A DNA stretch of 64,000 nt, taken from assembly GCA_029582155.1 (NCBI GenBank), contig CM055895.1, forward strand, positions 15,924,787 through 15,988,786, read 5' to 3'. Position 1 is the stretch's first letter, and each line of letters starts with the position of its first letter. The stretch is from Panopea generosa. Taxonomy: Eukaryota > Mollusca > Bivalvia > Adapedonta > Hiatellidae. Position numbers and translations under genes: made by a program. The notes beneath the pieces were generated by a model. It saw only the letters and a program-made list of their open reading frames with translations, had not been told where the DNA came from and made no database searches. Positions 13,216 through 24,879 of this stretch are shown here, one piece after another.

Positions 13216-13262
13216 AATGAAACCGGCCCCAGAAACTTTATATGTCTTACACTACAAGCATA

Positions 13263-13920
13263 CCGTATATTCCCTAATTAACGCCCCCAGGGGCGTTACA
13301 TTTTACAAGGTGGGGGCATTTATAAAAGATAAAAAAATCAAATTTAACAACAGTTAAAAATACAATAAAACCAATAAAGCCATGGAAAAAACCTTAAATC
13401 CGGTTTAAATCCCCGAAAAAGTGGTTCAGAATTATTTGAGAGTGAATAAAATAATCGACATAGGATGAAAAATAGCTGAAAATCTGTATGAAATTACTAG
13501 TCTGCGTACTGGAATGTCCGAATTTATGGTCAGTTTAACTTCACTTTAAATCACTTGGATGCTTGCTCTTATCAACAGGGAACAATGAACTTTCAGCGTA
13601 CACAGACTAACGGCATTGTCGACGTTTTGTAATGTTTTAATTGGCAGACGGTATTTTTACTAGTATTAAACAGCAAATATGGGGAAGTATTTGTTCAACC
13701 AAAAGTGGTTAAGTGATCACCCAAGATATAAACAATGGGTTTAAGAGTTCAAAGGTAATAAACACTCTGCTAATTGTTGTCTGTGTAACAAAATAATCGA
13801 TCAGGGGAAAGATGGGCGAATACGCACTCAAATCGCATATACGTTTTATTTTTTGATTTTCCAGAAAAATAGGTGGGGGGCGTTTATTAGAGTGGGGGCG
13901 TTTATAAGGGAATATATGGT
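13263..13920. mobile_element. Decayed DNA transposon with terminal inverted repeats
   Basis: The left end reads ccgtatattccctaattaac followed by gcccccagg. The right end is its inverted match, gtgggggcgtttataaggg followed by aatatatgg. Both are flanked by ta, which may be a TA target duplication. The 650-bp interior carries a transposase-like remnant at 13679. Too short to be autonomous. The zinc-finger remnant suggests a hAT-group or related transposase, but the TA flanks do not fit hAT, so the superfamily is unsettled. Confidence 0.7.
13679..13840 (+). pseudogene. Transposase-like zinc-finger N-terminus, remnant
   Basis: From ATG at 13679 the frame reads MGKYLFNQKWLSDHP and then RYKQWV. 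An in-frame TAA at 13742-13744 follows, and the frame continues EFKGNKHSANCCLCNKIID. The pattern 'KY.FN.KWL.D.. ..W', then a CxxC finger and a short basic stretch, is how many transposase-derived BED-like zinc-finger proteins begin. The second half of the finger is not clear and the rest of a transposase is absent. It lies inside the inverted-repeat element at 13263-13920. The resemblance is from memory of the family; a protein search would be decisive. Confidence 0.55.
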
Positions 13921-14542
13921 ATGTGAGTATCTGTATGTTTTAAATTTTTAAGTATTTACTTAGCTGAGTTAATGTTGGTGAAAAGTTATCCCGATATTAT
14001 AAAGTCATATAAAAAAAAGAAGGATAAAACCACAGTGGGCAGACTATCTCACAAGAGACATAGTTACTGCCAGACAGACAAAATTAGGCCACAAAAAAAA
14101 TGATATTCAGGCTTATTAAGAACATCACAGAATCTCAACTGATTTATTTATTTTCAATGGAATTTATTGAATTCAATCCTAAACTGTAGGTTTGCATTTA
14201 TTTGTGAAAATGATTTAAGAACAATATTTTTGAGAAAATATTAGTATCCCTTTATACAACATTAAATATCTAAATACAAAATCTCTAATACTGAAATGCA
14301 GCTTTTGGAATAAGCAACATCATTTTTAAGTCTAGTCATGAGTGCAAATTTATAAAACATATACAAACATTATACAGGGACAGGGTTATGGCACTCTAGC
14401 TACAGATACATATATGGTGCCAATGGAGAACATATCATCAACTACCTTTATAATGTTTAAAGAAGGTTAAGATAACCTTTACACAATTACTTTAAGCAGA
14501 GGAAATGCTAAATTTAAATATACAATTTGTTTCTACATTCTC
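13921..14542. other. AT-rich spacer
   Basis: No gene seen. About 13950-13985 (ttagctgagttaatgttgg, then tgaaa) weakly resembles an end of the foldback family at 12456. Confidence 0.4.
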
Positions 14543-15640
14543 AACAGTTCAAGCTTAATTAACAGTTCTCAACAGTTCATGCTCAAATGACAATTTTCAA
14601 CAGTTCAAGCTTAGTTGACAATTCTCAACAGTTCATACTCAATTGACAATTCTCAACAGTTCAAAGCTATTTGATAATTCTCAACAGTTCATGCTCAATT
14701 AACAATTCTCAACAGTTCAAGCTGAATTGACAATTCTCAACAGTTCATGCTCAACTGACAATTCTCAACAGTTCAAGCTTAATTGACAATTCTCAACAAT
14801 TCATGCTCAATTGACAATTCTCAACAGTTCAAGCTTAACTGACAATTCTCAACAGTTCATGCTAAATTGACAATTCTCAACAGTTCAAGTTTAATTGACA
14901 ATTGTCAACAGTTCATGCTCAATTGACAATTCTCAACAGTTCAAAGTAAATTGATAATTCTCAACAGTTCAAGCTTAATTGATCATTTTAAACAGTTCAA
15001 GCTCAATTGACAATTCTCAACTATTCAAGCTTAGCAGTTCAAACATAATTGACAATTCTCAACAGTTTAAGCTAAATTGACACTTCTCAACAGTTCAAGC
15101 TTAATGAACAATTCTCAACAGTTCAAGCTTAATTAACAATTCTCAATAGTTCAAACTTGAGTGACAATTCTCCAAAGTTTAAGCTTAATTGACAATTCTC
15201 AACAGTTTAAGCTTAATTGACAATTCTCAACAGTTCAAGCTTAATTGACAATGCTCAACAGTTCATGCTCAACTGACTATTCTCAACAGTTGAAAGTAAA
15301 TTGATAATTCTCAACAGTTCAAAGTTAATTGATAATTCTCAACAGTTCATGCTCAATTGACAATTCTCAACAGTTCAAGCTTAAGTGAAAATTCTCAACA
15401 GTTCATGCTCGATTGACAATTCTCAACAGTTCAAGCTTAATTGACAAATCTCAACAGTTCATGCTCAATTGACAATTCTCAACAGTTCAAGCTCAATTAA
15501 CAATTTTCAACAGTTCAAGCTTAATTGACAATTCTCAACAGTTCATGCTCAATTGACAATTCTCAACAGTTCAAGCTCAATTGACAATTTTCAACAGTTC
15601 AAGCTTAATTGACAATTCTCAACAGTTCAAGCTTAATTAA
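14543..15640. repeat. 28-bp minisatellite with a dimeric pattern, about 39 copies
   Basis: Units contain ttgacaattctcaacagttc followed by either aagcttaa or atgctcaa. The two versions often alternate, giving a 56-bp higher-order unit. The junction sequence tcaattga is palindromic. Single-base changes and a few length variants are scattered through the array. No coding potential. Confidence 0.95.
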
Positions 15641-17412
15641 TAATTAACAAATTAACAAACTGAATCAGCACATTGTTATCTCATTAAAATACAGAAACAC
15701 TGACATAATAATCACCTCATAGGGATACACATACACTAACATAACCATTCTACAGAAAAAATGAAAAACAATTATTTTATTGGAATACAGAAACACTGAT
15801 ATTAAAAGTATCCTATGGAAATACATAAATGCTGGTATAGCACTCTTTCTATACAAATACAGAATTACTAGTAAAACAATACAGACTTCAGCCCTGACTC
15901 CATTATATCTCACTCAAATACACCAGCACTGCATGATCCTGAATCTAGGAACAATGCTCCACACCGAGTTTATCTGACAATTTCTAAATCTAGCATTTGA
16001 CTTAAATTGAATACAACATTATTTCATCAAAAAAAAAAATATATATATATGTAGATCACATTCAAAATAAAGGCTGTCTTATCGACAGAATAAAATAGGT
16101 GAATTCTAACAATTCAAGGGCCATAACTCAGACAATAATTATATGTTGTTAGAAAGAAGATTAATACATTTTTCATATTGTAGATTATATAAGAACAAGT
16201 TCTTGTGGTTAGGGAAATATTCAAAATCTAAGCAGAATCACTACCACTCCACATGTAACACGATAACTTTCTCACTTGACATTTTTTGACCGAGTTGGAT
16301 TTGAGTTTTCAACTCTGACAAACTAAAATCCAAAAAACATTTACTCATTATTTCAAACATTTCCTAAATTTTAATTCACAGAAACAAATCAAACCCATAA
16401 TTCATAGATATGTCAACAAATACTGTAGCAGATATTGGTTATAGCATGCTTTTCGATTATAGTATTCTATCACATATATAAACAATAATAACATATTTAA
16501 AATATCAAACCCAATATAGAGGTGTGTTCAATAATGTGAGCACCCGGAGAGATTCTGAGCACTCTGGTTCTGAATGCAGGCATCCACTCGAGTGCTTGCA
16601 AGCATGCTTGACTCTTCTTGATAGGTGATTTTGCCGTATTTGTATATTAAAGAACTCAGTTTTAATTAGAACTATAAACAGAGACAAATATTCTAAACAT
16701 GTTCCAAAGAGAAAAGACAAGGTCCACGAAATTAGGCCTGAAAAATTAAAACTAGACGTAAATTTTTTTGCAAAATTTTAAGTTTTTTATATTAGTTATA
16801 CTTAATGTGAAATGTGAATTTTGATTTTTTGCTTAATACAATATCATCAAAGTGTACATGTATGTAGGAAAAATGTACAATTTTCCTACATTTTAAGCCA
16901 TTTTAGGTAAATATATCAGTTTAACAGTGAAGGCATTCTCGCCACCAGACAATATTTACACATATTATAGTGTACAAAACAAAGATCAGAAATAATATCT
17001 TTGGCAAGAATACCTTCATAATAAAAAAATTATCTAAATACAAAAAATACTGGTAGGACAAAATATGGGAGATAACCAGCATTTCCCTTAATCTTACTCT
17101 CTTTTATAGAAAGAAACTTAAAATTGAAGAGTAAAACATACATATCTCCAAAGAATAAAGTATATTTGATACAAATACACCAAGCTTTGCTGAACAATAA
17201 GTATTTAAAAGAAGTGCATTTTACAGGGCTGATATTTTGGTGAACCAGTTCCTTTATCAAATCAATTTCAGGGGGATATAAATAATTTTGATTCTTTACA
17301 AATTGCACTTAATGTTATTTTTCTTTGATTCATAAACTAACAAAATAATTCAAGTACGAGTAAATGAGTATTATCAGTCAGAGGTACTTGTCCAATGGAC
17401 AATTTTGCGTGA
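15641..17412. other. AT-rich spacer with small repeat traces
   Basis: At 15680-15840 two diverged copies of a block of about 115 bp are in tandem (acagaaacactgacat / acagaaacactgatat). At 16090-16260 lies a fragment with aagggccataactcagac, the bivalve-type dispersed motif also seen at 32248, 42188, 45607, 46377 and 60896. No exon recognised. Confidence 0.45.
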
Positions 17413-17492
17413 GTATGTGGTGGGGGTAGGGGAGTTGGGAAAGGGGCAACGGGGGTGGGGGAAGGGTCAAGTGAGAAGGGGGTTCAGGGTCT
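17413..17492 (+). other. G-rich tract with G-quadruplex potential
   Basis: Seven or more runs of three to five G in about 75 bases (ggtgggggtaggggagttgg, then gaaaggggc, acgggggtgggg, gaaggg) in an otherwise AT-rich region. It lies about 1.7 kb past the BK stop codon, on the strand opposite to the gene. Confidence 0.5.
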
Positions 17493-17913
17493 TTGTACCA
17501 ATACTATTCATTATTGAGAATTCATGCAGATACAGTTATTCATGTATACCAACATAAAGTTATTAAATACCAGAGAGGGCCATTCATCAAATTAATTGAT
17601 AAAACATCACCGAATAATAATAGTCACTTGAATGCATTCGGATAAAATTGTACAGAGGCAAACACAATATTGGGTTAAAGGCCACAACACAAATTAACCA
17701 TAAATGCTTTATAATGTTAACCAGTAAACCAAGATAAAAAACAATTAATATATTTATATGAAATGCAAGTAATTGATAAAAAATAATGCTAGGATCCACG
17801 TTTTCATACATAAACATTCACATACACATATACTTGTGTACCTTGCTAAGTCATCCATATATAGAAAACAAGACAAAGTCAATAAATTGAACAGGTCATC
17901 TCATCTCTATATA

Positions 17914-18091
17914 CAGTAAAACCTGTATAAACGGTCACCTCTATTAAGCAGCCACTTGTCTTAAGCAGCCATATTTGCTATTTCCTTTTTCTATGCTTTT
18001 AAAGCAAATTAACCTGCATTAAGCAACAAACTGTCCTAAGAGGTCACTTTTGCTCCTTCCCTTCACTGGCTGCTTAAGAAAGGTTTGACCG
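17914..18091. mobile_element. Small MITE, 'cagtaaaacctgt' family, copy 1
   Basis: Starts cagtaaaacctgtataaacg and ends ...gaaaggtttgaccg, its inverted match, with TA on both sides. Internal text includes ttaagcagccact and caaattaacctgcattaagc. Relatives lie at 18698, 44127, 44511 and 62574. TA target and CAGT-A-AACCT ends recall the pogo/Tigger branch of Tc1-mariner. Confidence 0.75.
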
Positions 18092-18104
18092 TAAATACTT
18101 AGAT

Positions 18105-18385
18105 AGACTCACCTATAATAACCAAGTAATCTCTATATAAGTTCTTACAGTAGATAAATTTGCCCATAAAAGTCAATTCATGTATTTTAAGATACCGAGA
18201 GTAAGTTATCAATAATAGCCAAAAACATCTCTATATAAGTAATAAGATAGACCCACCAATAATAACCAATTTACCTCTGTATAAGTACTTGGGGTAGATA
18301 GAATCACTCATAAAAAATCAATTCATGTCTGTATAAACACTTAAGAGTAAGTCATCCATAATAACCAAAGACATGTCTATATATA
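18105..18385. repeat. Two diverged tandem copies of a unit of about 141 bp
   Basis: Blocks such as cctataataaccaagtaatc ... aaaagtcaattcatgt ... gagtaagttatc recur about 141 bp later as ccaataataaccaattta ... aaaatcaattcatgt ... gagtaagtcatcc. A third partial unit appears at about 18861-18905. Confidence 0.65.
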
Positions 18386-18390
18386 TATAA

Positions 18391-18630
18391 GTCGGGCCCA
18401 ATTAGATCAGTCGGTTACGCATCTGACTATCAATCCAGGGGTTATGAGTTCGAATCCCCCACTCGGCAACAGTCTCTGTGATGATTGATATACGACATTG
18501 TGTCTCATTATTATTCATCTCTCACCACTGATTCAAGTGGGGTGTGATCGAGTACTGGTTAGTCCCAGGAAACATTGGTTAGGTTAACTGATCGTCTGTT
18601 ACCCTTCGATGGCATTAAAATGACATTTAA

Positions 18631-18671
<41 letters not shown>

Positions 18672-18672
18672 T
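18391..18672 (+). mobile_element. tRNA-derived SINE, family 1
   Basis: Best-preserved copy. It has a tRNA-like head (agatcagtcggttacgcatc, B box gagttcgaatccc) and a conserved body (acattgtgtctcatta, ccactgattcaagtgg, gatcgagtactggtta, ggttaactgatc). The 3' end is cccttcgatggcatt, followed by an (atca)n tail at about 18636-18670. No obvious long target duplication was found. Confidence 0.9.
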
Positions 18673-18697
18673 ATATAAATATATATATATATATACA

Positions 18698-18855
18698 CAG
18701 TTAAACCTGTACTGAAAGCGGTCACCTCTATTAAGCATTCACCTGTATTAAGCAACAATATTTTTTATTTCCCATTTCTATGCTTTCAGAGTAAATCAAC
18801 CTGTATTAAGCAACAACTCATTCCCTTGACTGGTTGCTTAAGATAGGTTTTACTG
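18698..18855. mobile_element. Small MITE, 'cagtaaaacctgt' family, copy 2
   Basis: Begins cagttaaacctgtactgaaa and ends ...gataggttttactg next to TA. It contains ggtcacctctattaagcat as in copy 1. It holds tttatt at 18764-18769, which on the minus strand is an AATAAA about 390 bp past the BK stop codon, so the MITE could supply the gene's poly(A) signal. This is speculative. Confidence 0.7.
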
Positions 18856-19158
18856 TATACTGAAATAAAGTCATCCATAATAATCCCCCAAGTAATCTAT
18901 TATAAAGTAATATGTATAAATATCAACTTGTACAACTAGACTACAATACCCAGTTTTGAGGTAAAGTAAGAGTCTAAGGAAGATGCAGACAACACCAACA
19001 GTTTGTAAGATAACTCCTTCTTAATCTTATTGTGTATTGCATGTGGACCAAGCACGCTTGTGGCCTACACATCTGGCAGAAATATCCATCCCAGAACCTG
19101 TGCCATGTCCTGGAATGCCCAGATGTAATTAAATGACACAGTCACTACTACGGGACAG

Positions 19159-19266
19159 TCAGATCTTGAGCTCTTTATTCGGGCTTATAATGGTCTCACG
19201 TTCGTGCTTGTGAGCACGGGCTCTCTTTTTTGTCTTCGTGGTGGAGAATGGTTGGAGACAGAAAAT
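19159..19266 (-). CDS. slo: BK channel, last coding exon (C-terminal tail and stop)
   Basis: On the minus strand a pyrimidine-rich acceptor (gtttatttcag) precedes the exon at 19266. The phase-0 frame reads IFCLQPFSTTKTKKRARAHK, continues for 15 more residues and ends at TGA (19161-19159). The first four residues, IFCL, equal those that follow 'PTD-' in vertebrate BK channels, and phase 0 matches the end of the preceding exon at 37261. After IFCL the usual MQFD is replaced by QPFS. The tail is basic, with a KTKKRARAHKHER cluster, and ends NKELKI. The 18.0-kb intron before it is unusually long, so other terminal exons in it are possible. The 3' UTR runs toward lower coordinates; its first 120 bases are less AT-rich than the surroundings. 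Confidence is high for the exon, lower that it is the only ending. Confidence 0.82.
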   Translation of the reverse strand: MFCLQPFSTTKTKKRARAHKHERETIISPNKELKI

Positions 19267-19335
19267 CTGAAATAAACAAGCAGATAAGTCAATACATCAT
19301 GCTGATCTATCATTCCAGTGACAACAGTTTATTTT

Positions 19336-19525
19336 CATTTTAAACTTATTTATTTTACATCGATTGTGAAAAAAATTATTACAACTTAGACAAATCACTC
19401 TTTAAATGTTCCTGGGCAGAACCAGTACTAAGTGTAAGTGTTTTGTTCAAAAACATCACACATAGCAGTGATGAGGGACCAAACCCTTGACCCTCTGGTC
19501 CTGGGTCCAATACTCTACTACACCT
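19336..19525 (-). mobile_element. tRNA-derived SINE, family 3, copy 1
   Basis: Read leftward from a degenerate tRNA-like head near 19500 (B box region gaccaaacccttgacc). The body contains cctgggcagaaccagtact and ends near acatcgattgtgaaaa. It matches 35338-35550 and 40913-41131, with a degenerate piece at 59573-59700. Confidence 0.7.
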
Positions 19526-19529
19526 TCAC

Positions 19530-20744
19530 ACAATCCACACAGTTTATTTTGTGATATAAATTATATGCTTGTCTTAAAGAAGATAAATTTTAAGAATCAT
19601 TTAAATATTAAAACATAAATTATATAATTTCTAAATTCAAATCTTAGCAAAAATTGTACATTTATTTCACTGTATAGAAATAATCATTTTGTTCCTGAAG
19701 GGTAGGTAATTATTGTTTTAAACTATAGTGTGTCATAACATCATTCATTGATACAGCGTATCATCAAAGTCTCTATTACAACCTATCGCAACAGCCACTC
19801 GGAACTCAAGCATTAGGCACCTCTATAAAGTGTTTCAATCAAATATACAGCATATATAGAGTGTGAGTATCAGGATAGTATGGTCTAGTTCTTTCATGTG
19901 TTATTTTGTCATGCAATTGCCCTGACATACAGAAGTGCATGGTTAAATGCCATAAAAAAAAACAATGTAATTCAAATTGTATATTTTTCACAAATCCTCC
20001 ATGCAAATTTATTATTCAAATTCAATTAGACACAGAAGAAACTAATGGTAATAGCCTAGAAGATGCTCGGATATATATGGGTAGATTTTAAGCTGAAACT
20101 AAGGTCTTCGTACAATTGATTGAGGCTACAAGGGTTCATTGGTAATTTATCAAAGCAGAGAGTATTATAACTGACACATCTTATATGAAAGAACTATTAA
20201 AATCATAAGTGCAACCAAATATTTCACTTTTAACGACATTTAAAGCCATTTTCACAACATTACAGGTTATATGACATCTAGTTTTACTGATGTTAAAAGA
20301 CGTCACATGTCTTATATCTGATTGAGGCTCAAACCGACAACTTTAACAATGGCAGCGATCCTGAGACAGAGCTTGAGCCTAGTCGACCAAGGGGGATACT
20401 CTCCCCCACTTCCCTGTACAACTAAAATACAAACACACATCTTATATTTACTAGAACTTATCTTAAGATTTAGACTCAAAGTATAAAATAATCATCATTT
20501 TTGTTTATAAAACAAAAGTTTTATGTTCACTGTGAATCAACACATGTCATTTTAATCTAATTTTATTTATTTCATTGATTTAATGAAAAATTTAAATTAG
20601 TGAACATTTCAGTAAATGAATCATTACAATGAAGTGTGTCATCTGTAATATAAAACGTGTGGAGGAATGCCAATATGTAATTATTACAACCTTGTAAATT
20701 ATCCAATATATTAAGTATATTGACTGAAATATACATAAATATGT
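19530..20744. other. AT-rich intron sequence
   Basis: No supported exon or repeat; only short unsupported open frames. Confidence 0.45.
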
Positions 20745-23700
20745 TTGAAGTATAAACATACATACTGTATTGTGATAACTGTGTAAAGTATATTTACTGA
20801 TTAATGAGTGTGTAAAATAAATTTGCTGCATAATATGTGTGTAAAGTATATTTACTGCATAATATGTGTGTAAAGTATATATACTGCCAATTATGTCAAG
20901 TATATTTACTGTATAATGAGTGTGTAAAGTAAATTAACTGCATACTATGTGTGTAAAGTATATTTACTGCATAATATGTGTGTAAGGCATATGTATTGTC
21001 TAATGAGTGTGTGAAGTATATTTACTGTATAATGATAGTGTAAAGTATATTCATCGTATTATAGGTTTATAAAGTATATTTACAGTATAATGAGTGTGTA
21101 AAACACATTTACAGCATAACATGTGTGTGAAGTATACTTACTGTATAATGAGTGTGTAAAGTATATTTACTGTATAATAAGTGTGTAAGCCAAATTTAAT
21201 GCATAATATTCGTGTAAAGTAAATTTACTGCGTAATATGTGTGTAAAGTATATTTACTGTATAATGAGTGTGTAAAGTTTATTTACTGCATAATATGTGA
21301 GTAAAGTATATTTACTGTATAATGAGTGTGTAAAGTTTATTTACTGCATAATGAAAGTGCAAAGTATGTTTACTGCGTATATGTGTGTCAAGTATATTTA
21401 GTATGTAATATTGTGTGTAAAATATATTTACTGTATAATGAGTGTGCAATATATATTGACTGTATGATGAGAGAGCAAAGTATATTTACTGTATAATGAG
21501 TGTGTAAAGCATATTTACTGCATTATATGTGAGTAAAGTATATTTACTGTATAATGAGTGTGTAAAGTATATTTACTTCATAATGAGTGTGTAAGGCATG
21601 TTTACTGCATAATATTCGTGTAAAGTATATTTACTGCGTAATATGTGTGTAAATTATATCAACTGTATAATGAGTGTGTAAAGTATATTTACTGCATAAT
21701 GAATTTGCAAAGTATGTTTACTGTGTGTAAAGTATATTTACTACGTAATATTGTGTGTAAAATATATTTATCGTATTATAGGTTTATAAAGTTTATTTAC
21801 TGTATAATGAGTGTTTAAAGTATATTTACTGTATAATATGTGTGTAAAGTATATTTACTGCATAATGAGTGTGCAAAGCATATTCACTGCATAATGAATT
21901 TGCAAAGTATGTTTACTGTGTATATGTGTGTAAAGCATATTTACTACGTAATATTGTGTGTAACATATATTTATCGTATTATAGGTTTATAAAGTTTATT
22001 TACTGTATAATGAGTGTGTAAAGTATATTTACTGCATAATATGTGTGTAAAGTATATTTACTGTATAATGAGTGAGCAAAGTATACTAACTGTATACTAT
22101 GAGTGTAAAGTATATTTACTGTATAATGAGTGTGCAAAGTATATTTACTGTATAATGAGTGTGCAAAGTATATTTACTGTATAATGAGTATGTAAAATAT
22201 ATTTACTGTATAATGAGTGTGCAAAGTATATTTACTGTATAATGAGTGTGTAAGGTATATTTACTGCATAATATTCGTGTAAAGTATTTTTACTGCATAA
22301 TATGTGTGTAAAGTATATTTACTGCATAATATTCGTGTAAAGTATATTTACTGCATAATATGTGTGTAAAGTATATTAACTGTATAATGAGTGTGTAAGG
22401 CATATTTACTGCATAATATTCGTGTAAAGTATATTTACTGCGTAATATGTGTGTAAAGTATATTTACTGTATAATGAGTGTGTAAAGTATATTTACTGCA
22501 TACTGAGTGTGTAAAGTATATTTACTGTATAATGAGTGTGTAAAGTATATTTACTGCATACTGAGTGTTCAAAGTATGTTTTCTGTGTAATATGTGTGTA
22601 AAGTATATTTACTGTATTATGAGTATGTAAAGTATATTTACTGTATAATGAGTATGTAAAGTATATTTACTGTATAATGATTATGTAAAGTATATTTACT
22701 GTATAATGAGTGTGTAAGGCATATTTACTGCATAATATTCGTGTAAAATATATTTACTGCATAATATGTGTGTAAAGTATATTTACTGTATAATGAGTGT
22801 GTAAGGCATATTTACTGCATAATATTCGTGTAAAGTATATTTACTGCGTAATATGTGTGTAAAGTATATTTACTGTATAATGAGTGTGTAAAGTATATTT
22901 ACTGTATAATGAGTGTGTAAAGTATATTTACTGTATACTGAGTGTTCAAAGTATGTTTTCTGTGTAATATGTGTGTAAAGTATATTTACTGTATTATATG
23001 TATGTAAAGTATATTTACTGTATAATGAGTGTGCAAAGTATATTTACTGTATAATATGTGTGTAAAGTATATTTACTGTATAATGAGTGTGCAAAGTATA
23101 TTAACTGTATAATGAGTGTGCAACATATATTTACTGTATAATGAGTGTGCAAAGTATATTTACTGTATAATATGTGTGTAAAGTATATTTACTGTATAAT
23201 GAGTGTGCAAAGTATATTAACTGTATAATGAGTGTGCAACATATATTTACTGTATAATGAGTGTGCAACATATATTTACTGTATAATGAGTGTGCAAAGT
23301 ATATTAACTGTATAATGAGTGTGCAACATATATTTACTGTATAATGAGTGTGCAACATATATTTACTGTATAATGAGTGTGCAAAGTATTTTTACTGTAT
23401 AATGAGTGTGCATCATATATTTACTGTATAATAAGTGTGTAAAGTATATTTACTGTATAATGAGTGTGCAAAGTATATTTACTGTATAATATGTGTGTAA
23501 AGTATATTTAGTGTATACTGAGTGTGCAAAGTATATTTACTGGATAATGAGTGTGCAAAGTATATTAACTGTATAATGAGTGTGCAAAGTATATTTACTG
23601 CATAATATGTGTGTAAAGTATATTTAGTGTATACTGAGTGTGCAAAGTATATTTACTGTATAATGAGTGTGCAAAGTATATTTACTGCATAATATGTGTG

Positions 23701-23830
23701 TAAAGTATATTTAGTGTATACTGAGTGTGCAAAGTATATTTACTGTATAATGAGAGTGCAAAGTATATGTAATGTGTAATGAGTGTGTAAATATACTTGC
23801 TGAAAATGTTAAGTATATTTAGTGTATAAA
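20745..23830. repeat. 29-bp satellite, about 105 copies
   Basis: Units contain gtgtgtaaagtatatttact followed by gtataatga. Common variants have gtgtgcaaag, gcataatatgtg or attcgtgtaaag. Runs of variant units repeat in order (for example about 22380-22520 and 22800-22930; 23090-23190 and 23190-23290), showing higher-order duplication. The array lies within the last BK intron and resumes as a degraded remnant at 24880-24985 after a mariner insertion. Confidence 0.95.
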
Positions 23831-23887
23831 ATTACAAAGTAAAAACAGTGAACGTGTAATGTATATTTCAAGAGAGCATGACATATA

Positions 23888-24878
23888 CGAGGGGGGAATC
23901 AGAAAGTTTGTAGACTTTTGCCATAACTTATTTATATCAATTATACAATGCACAATAGTGTTATTGTAATTGAAATAAATGTAAATGGGACATATTTTGA
24001 AAATTTCAGCATGATACGTCAACTATTAAGAAAATAATGCACTTTTCAATGCATAGCAGTTAAATATGTCAGGGCAAAATAATGACGTTGTATTCAACAA
24101 AAAAACGACGTCAATATTTTAAACAGGTGCTTTTGTATCAAATTTACTGAGTCACTCCATCTCAAAATACTTTCCTCCATGGTCTATACATTTTTGCCAC
24201 CATTTACACCATTCAGTGAACATGTTAACAAAATCAAAAGATGGTATACTAGACACAAAATTCTGTAAAACATGCTTTGATTCATTTATATTTTCAAATT
24301 GACTTCCCATTTGCTCTTTTTTAATGACTGATTCCCAACCATCTCAAAAACGTTAATTTTGTGACATTTAAACACTAGAAACCTTGAAATATAGGATTCA
24401 CTGTACATACTTTTGTTTCTCTCTTTGAGGAGGTGTATTACCTACCATGGAGCAGAACTTTACAGAACCGCAGTATTTTGCATGCTAATCCATTTTCAAG
24501 TGCCCTGACGTCATTTTGTTTCAAACAAAATTGCATACCATAACATCATAATACTGACGTCATTTTGAGATGCGCATAATTGGTGCCATTTTTTTTAAGG
24601 ATGTAAACAAGCATACAATACAGCACACTTGATATTTTTTATTTAAAAATAAAATGCAACATTTGTTTGAATAATAAAGGTAGGAAAAAAGCAAAAACTG
24701 CTCTGACTACGTAAATCGACGTTTCCATAGTTACTAATAGAATATAATCTAATGATGAACAATTATCATTTTATTGCAAAATTACTACAAGTATATAGCG
24801 GCTCCCTGAGAATTAATAGAATACAATGATAAATAAAATGTTATGGAAAAATGCTACGAACATTCTGATCCTCCCTCT
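23888..24878 (-). mobile_element. mariner-type transposon, internally shortened
   Basis: Inverted ends of about 26 bp flank the element: gaggggggaatcagaaag on the left and ctgatcctccctct on the right (inverted match with one gap). Each end is bordered by TA, the Tc1/mariner target duplication. About 990 bp long against roughly 1.3 kb for full mariner elements. The minus strand carries the end of a transposase (24354-24152). It is inserted into the 29-bp satellite, whose degraded units resume directly afterwards, so it is younger than the array's origin. Confidence 0.85.
24152..24354 (-). pseudogene. mariner transposase, C-terminal fragment
   Basis: The minus-strand frame gives GWESVIKKEQMGSQFENINE, then about 45 further residues including FVNMFTEWCKWWQKCIDHGG and KYFE before a TGA at 24154-24152. 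The 'W-KC---GGKYFE' ending is characteristic of mariner-family transposases, whose final helix region reads like 'RW-KCI---G-YFE'. Only about 68 residues remain open; a TGA lies just upstream in frame, and the catalytic DDD-type core and DNA-binding domain were not recognised. It is therefore a relic unable to make active enzyme by itself. Confidence 0.75.
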
Positions 24879-24879
24879 T

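Noticed and set aside
14543-15640. CRISPR-like alternation of repeat and spacer
   Set aside because: The 'spacers' are variants of the same sequence, there are no cas genes, and the DNA is animal.
18391-18465. Possible genuine tRNA gene (good B box)
   Set aside because: The cloverleaf stems do not pair well and the same head is attached to a repeated body at six places, so these are SINE heads.
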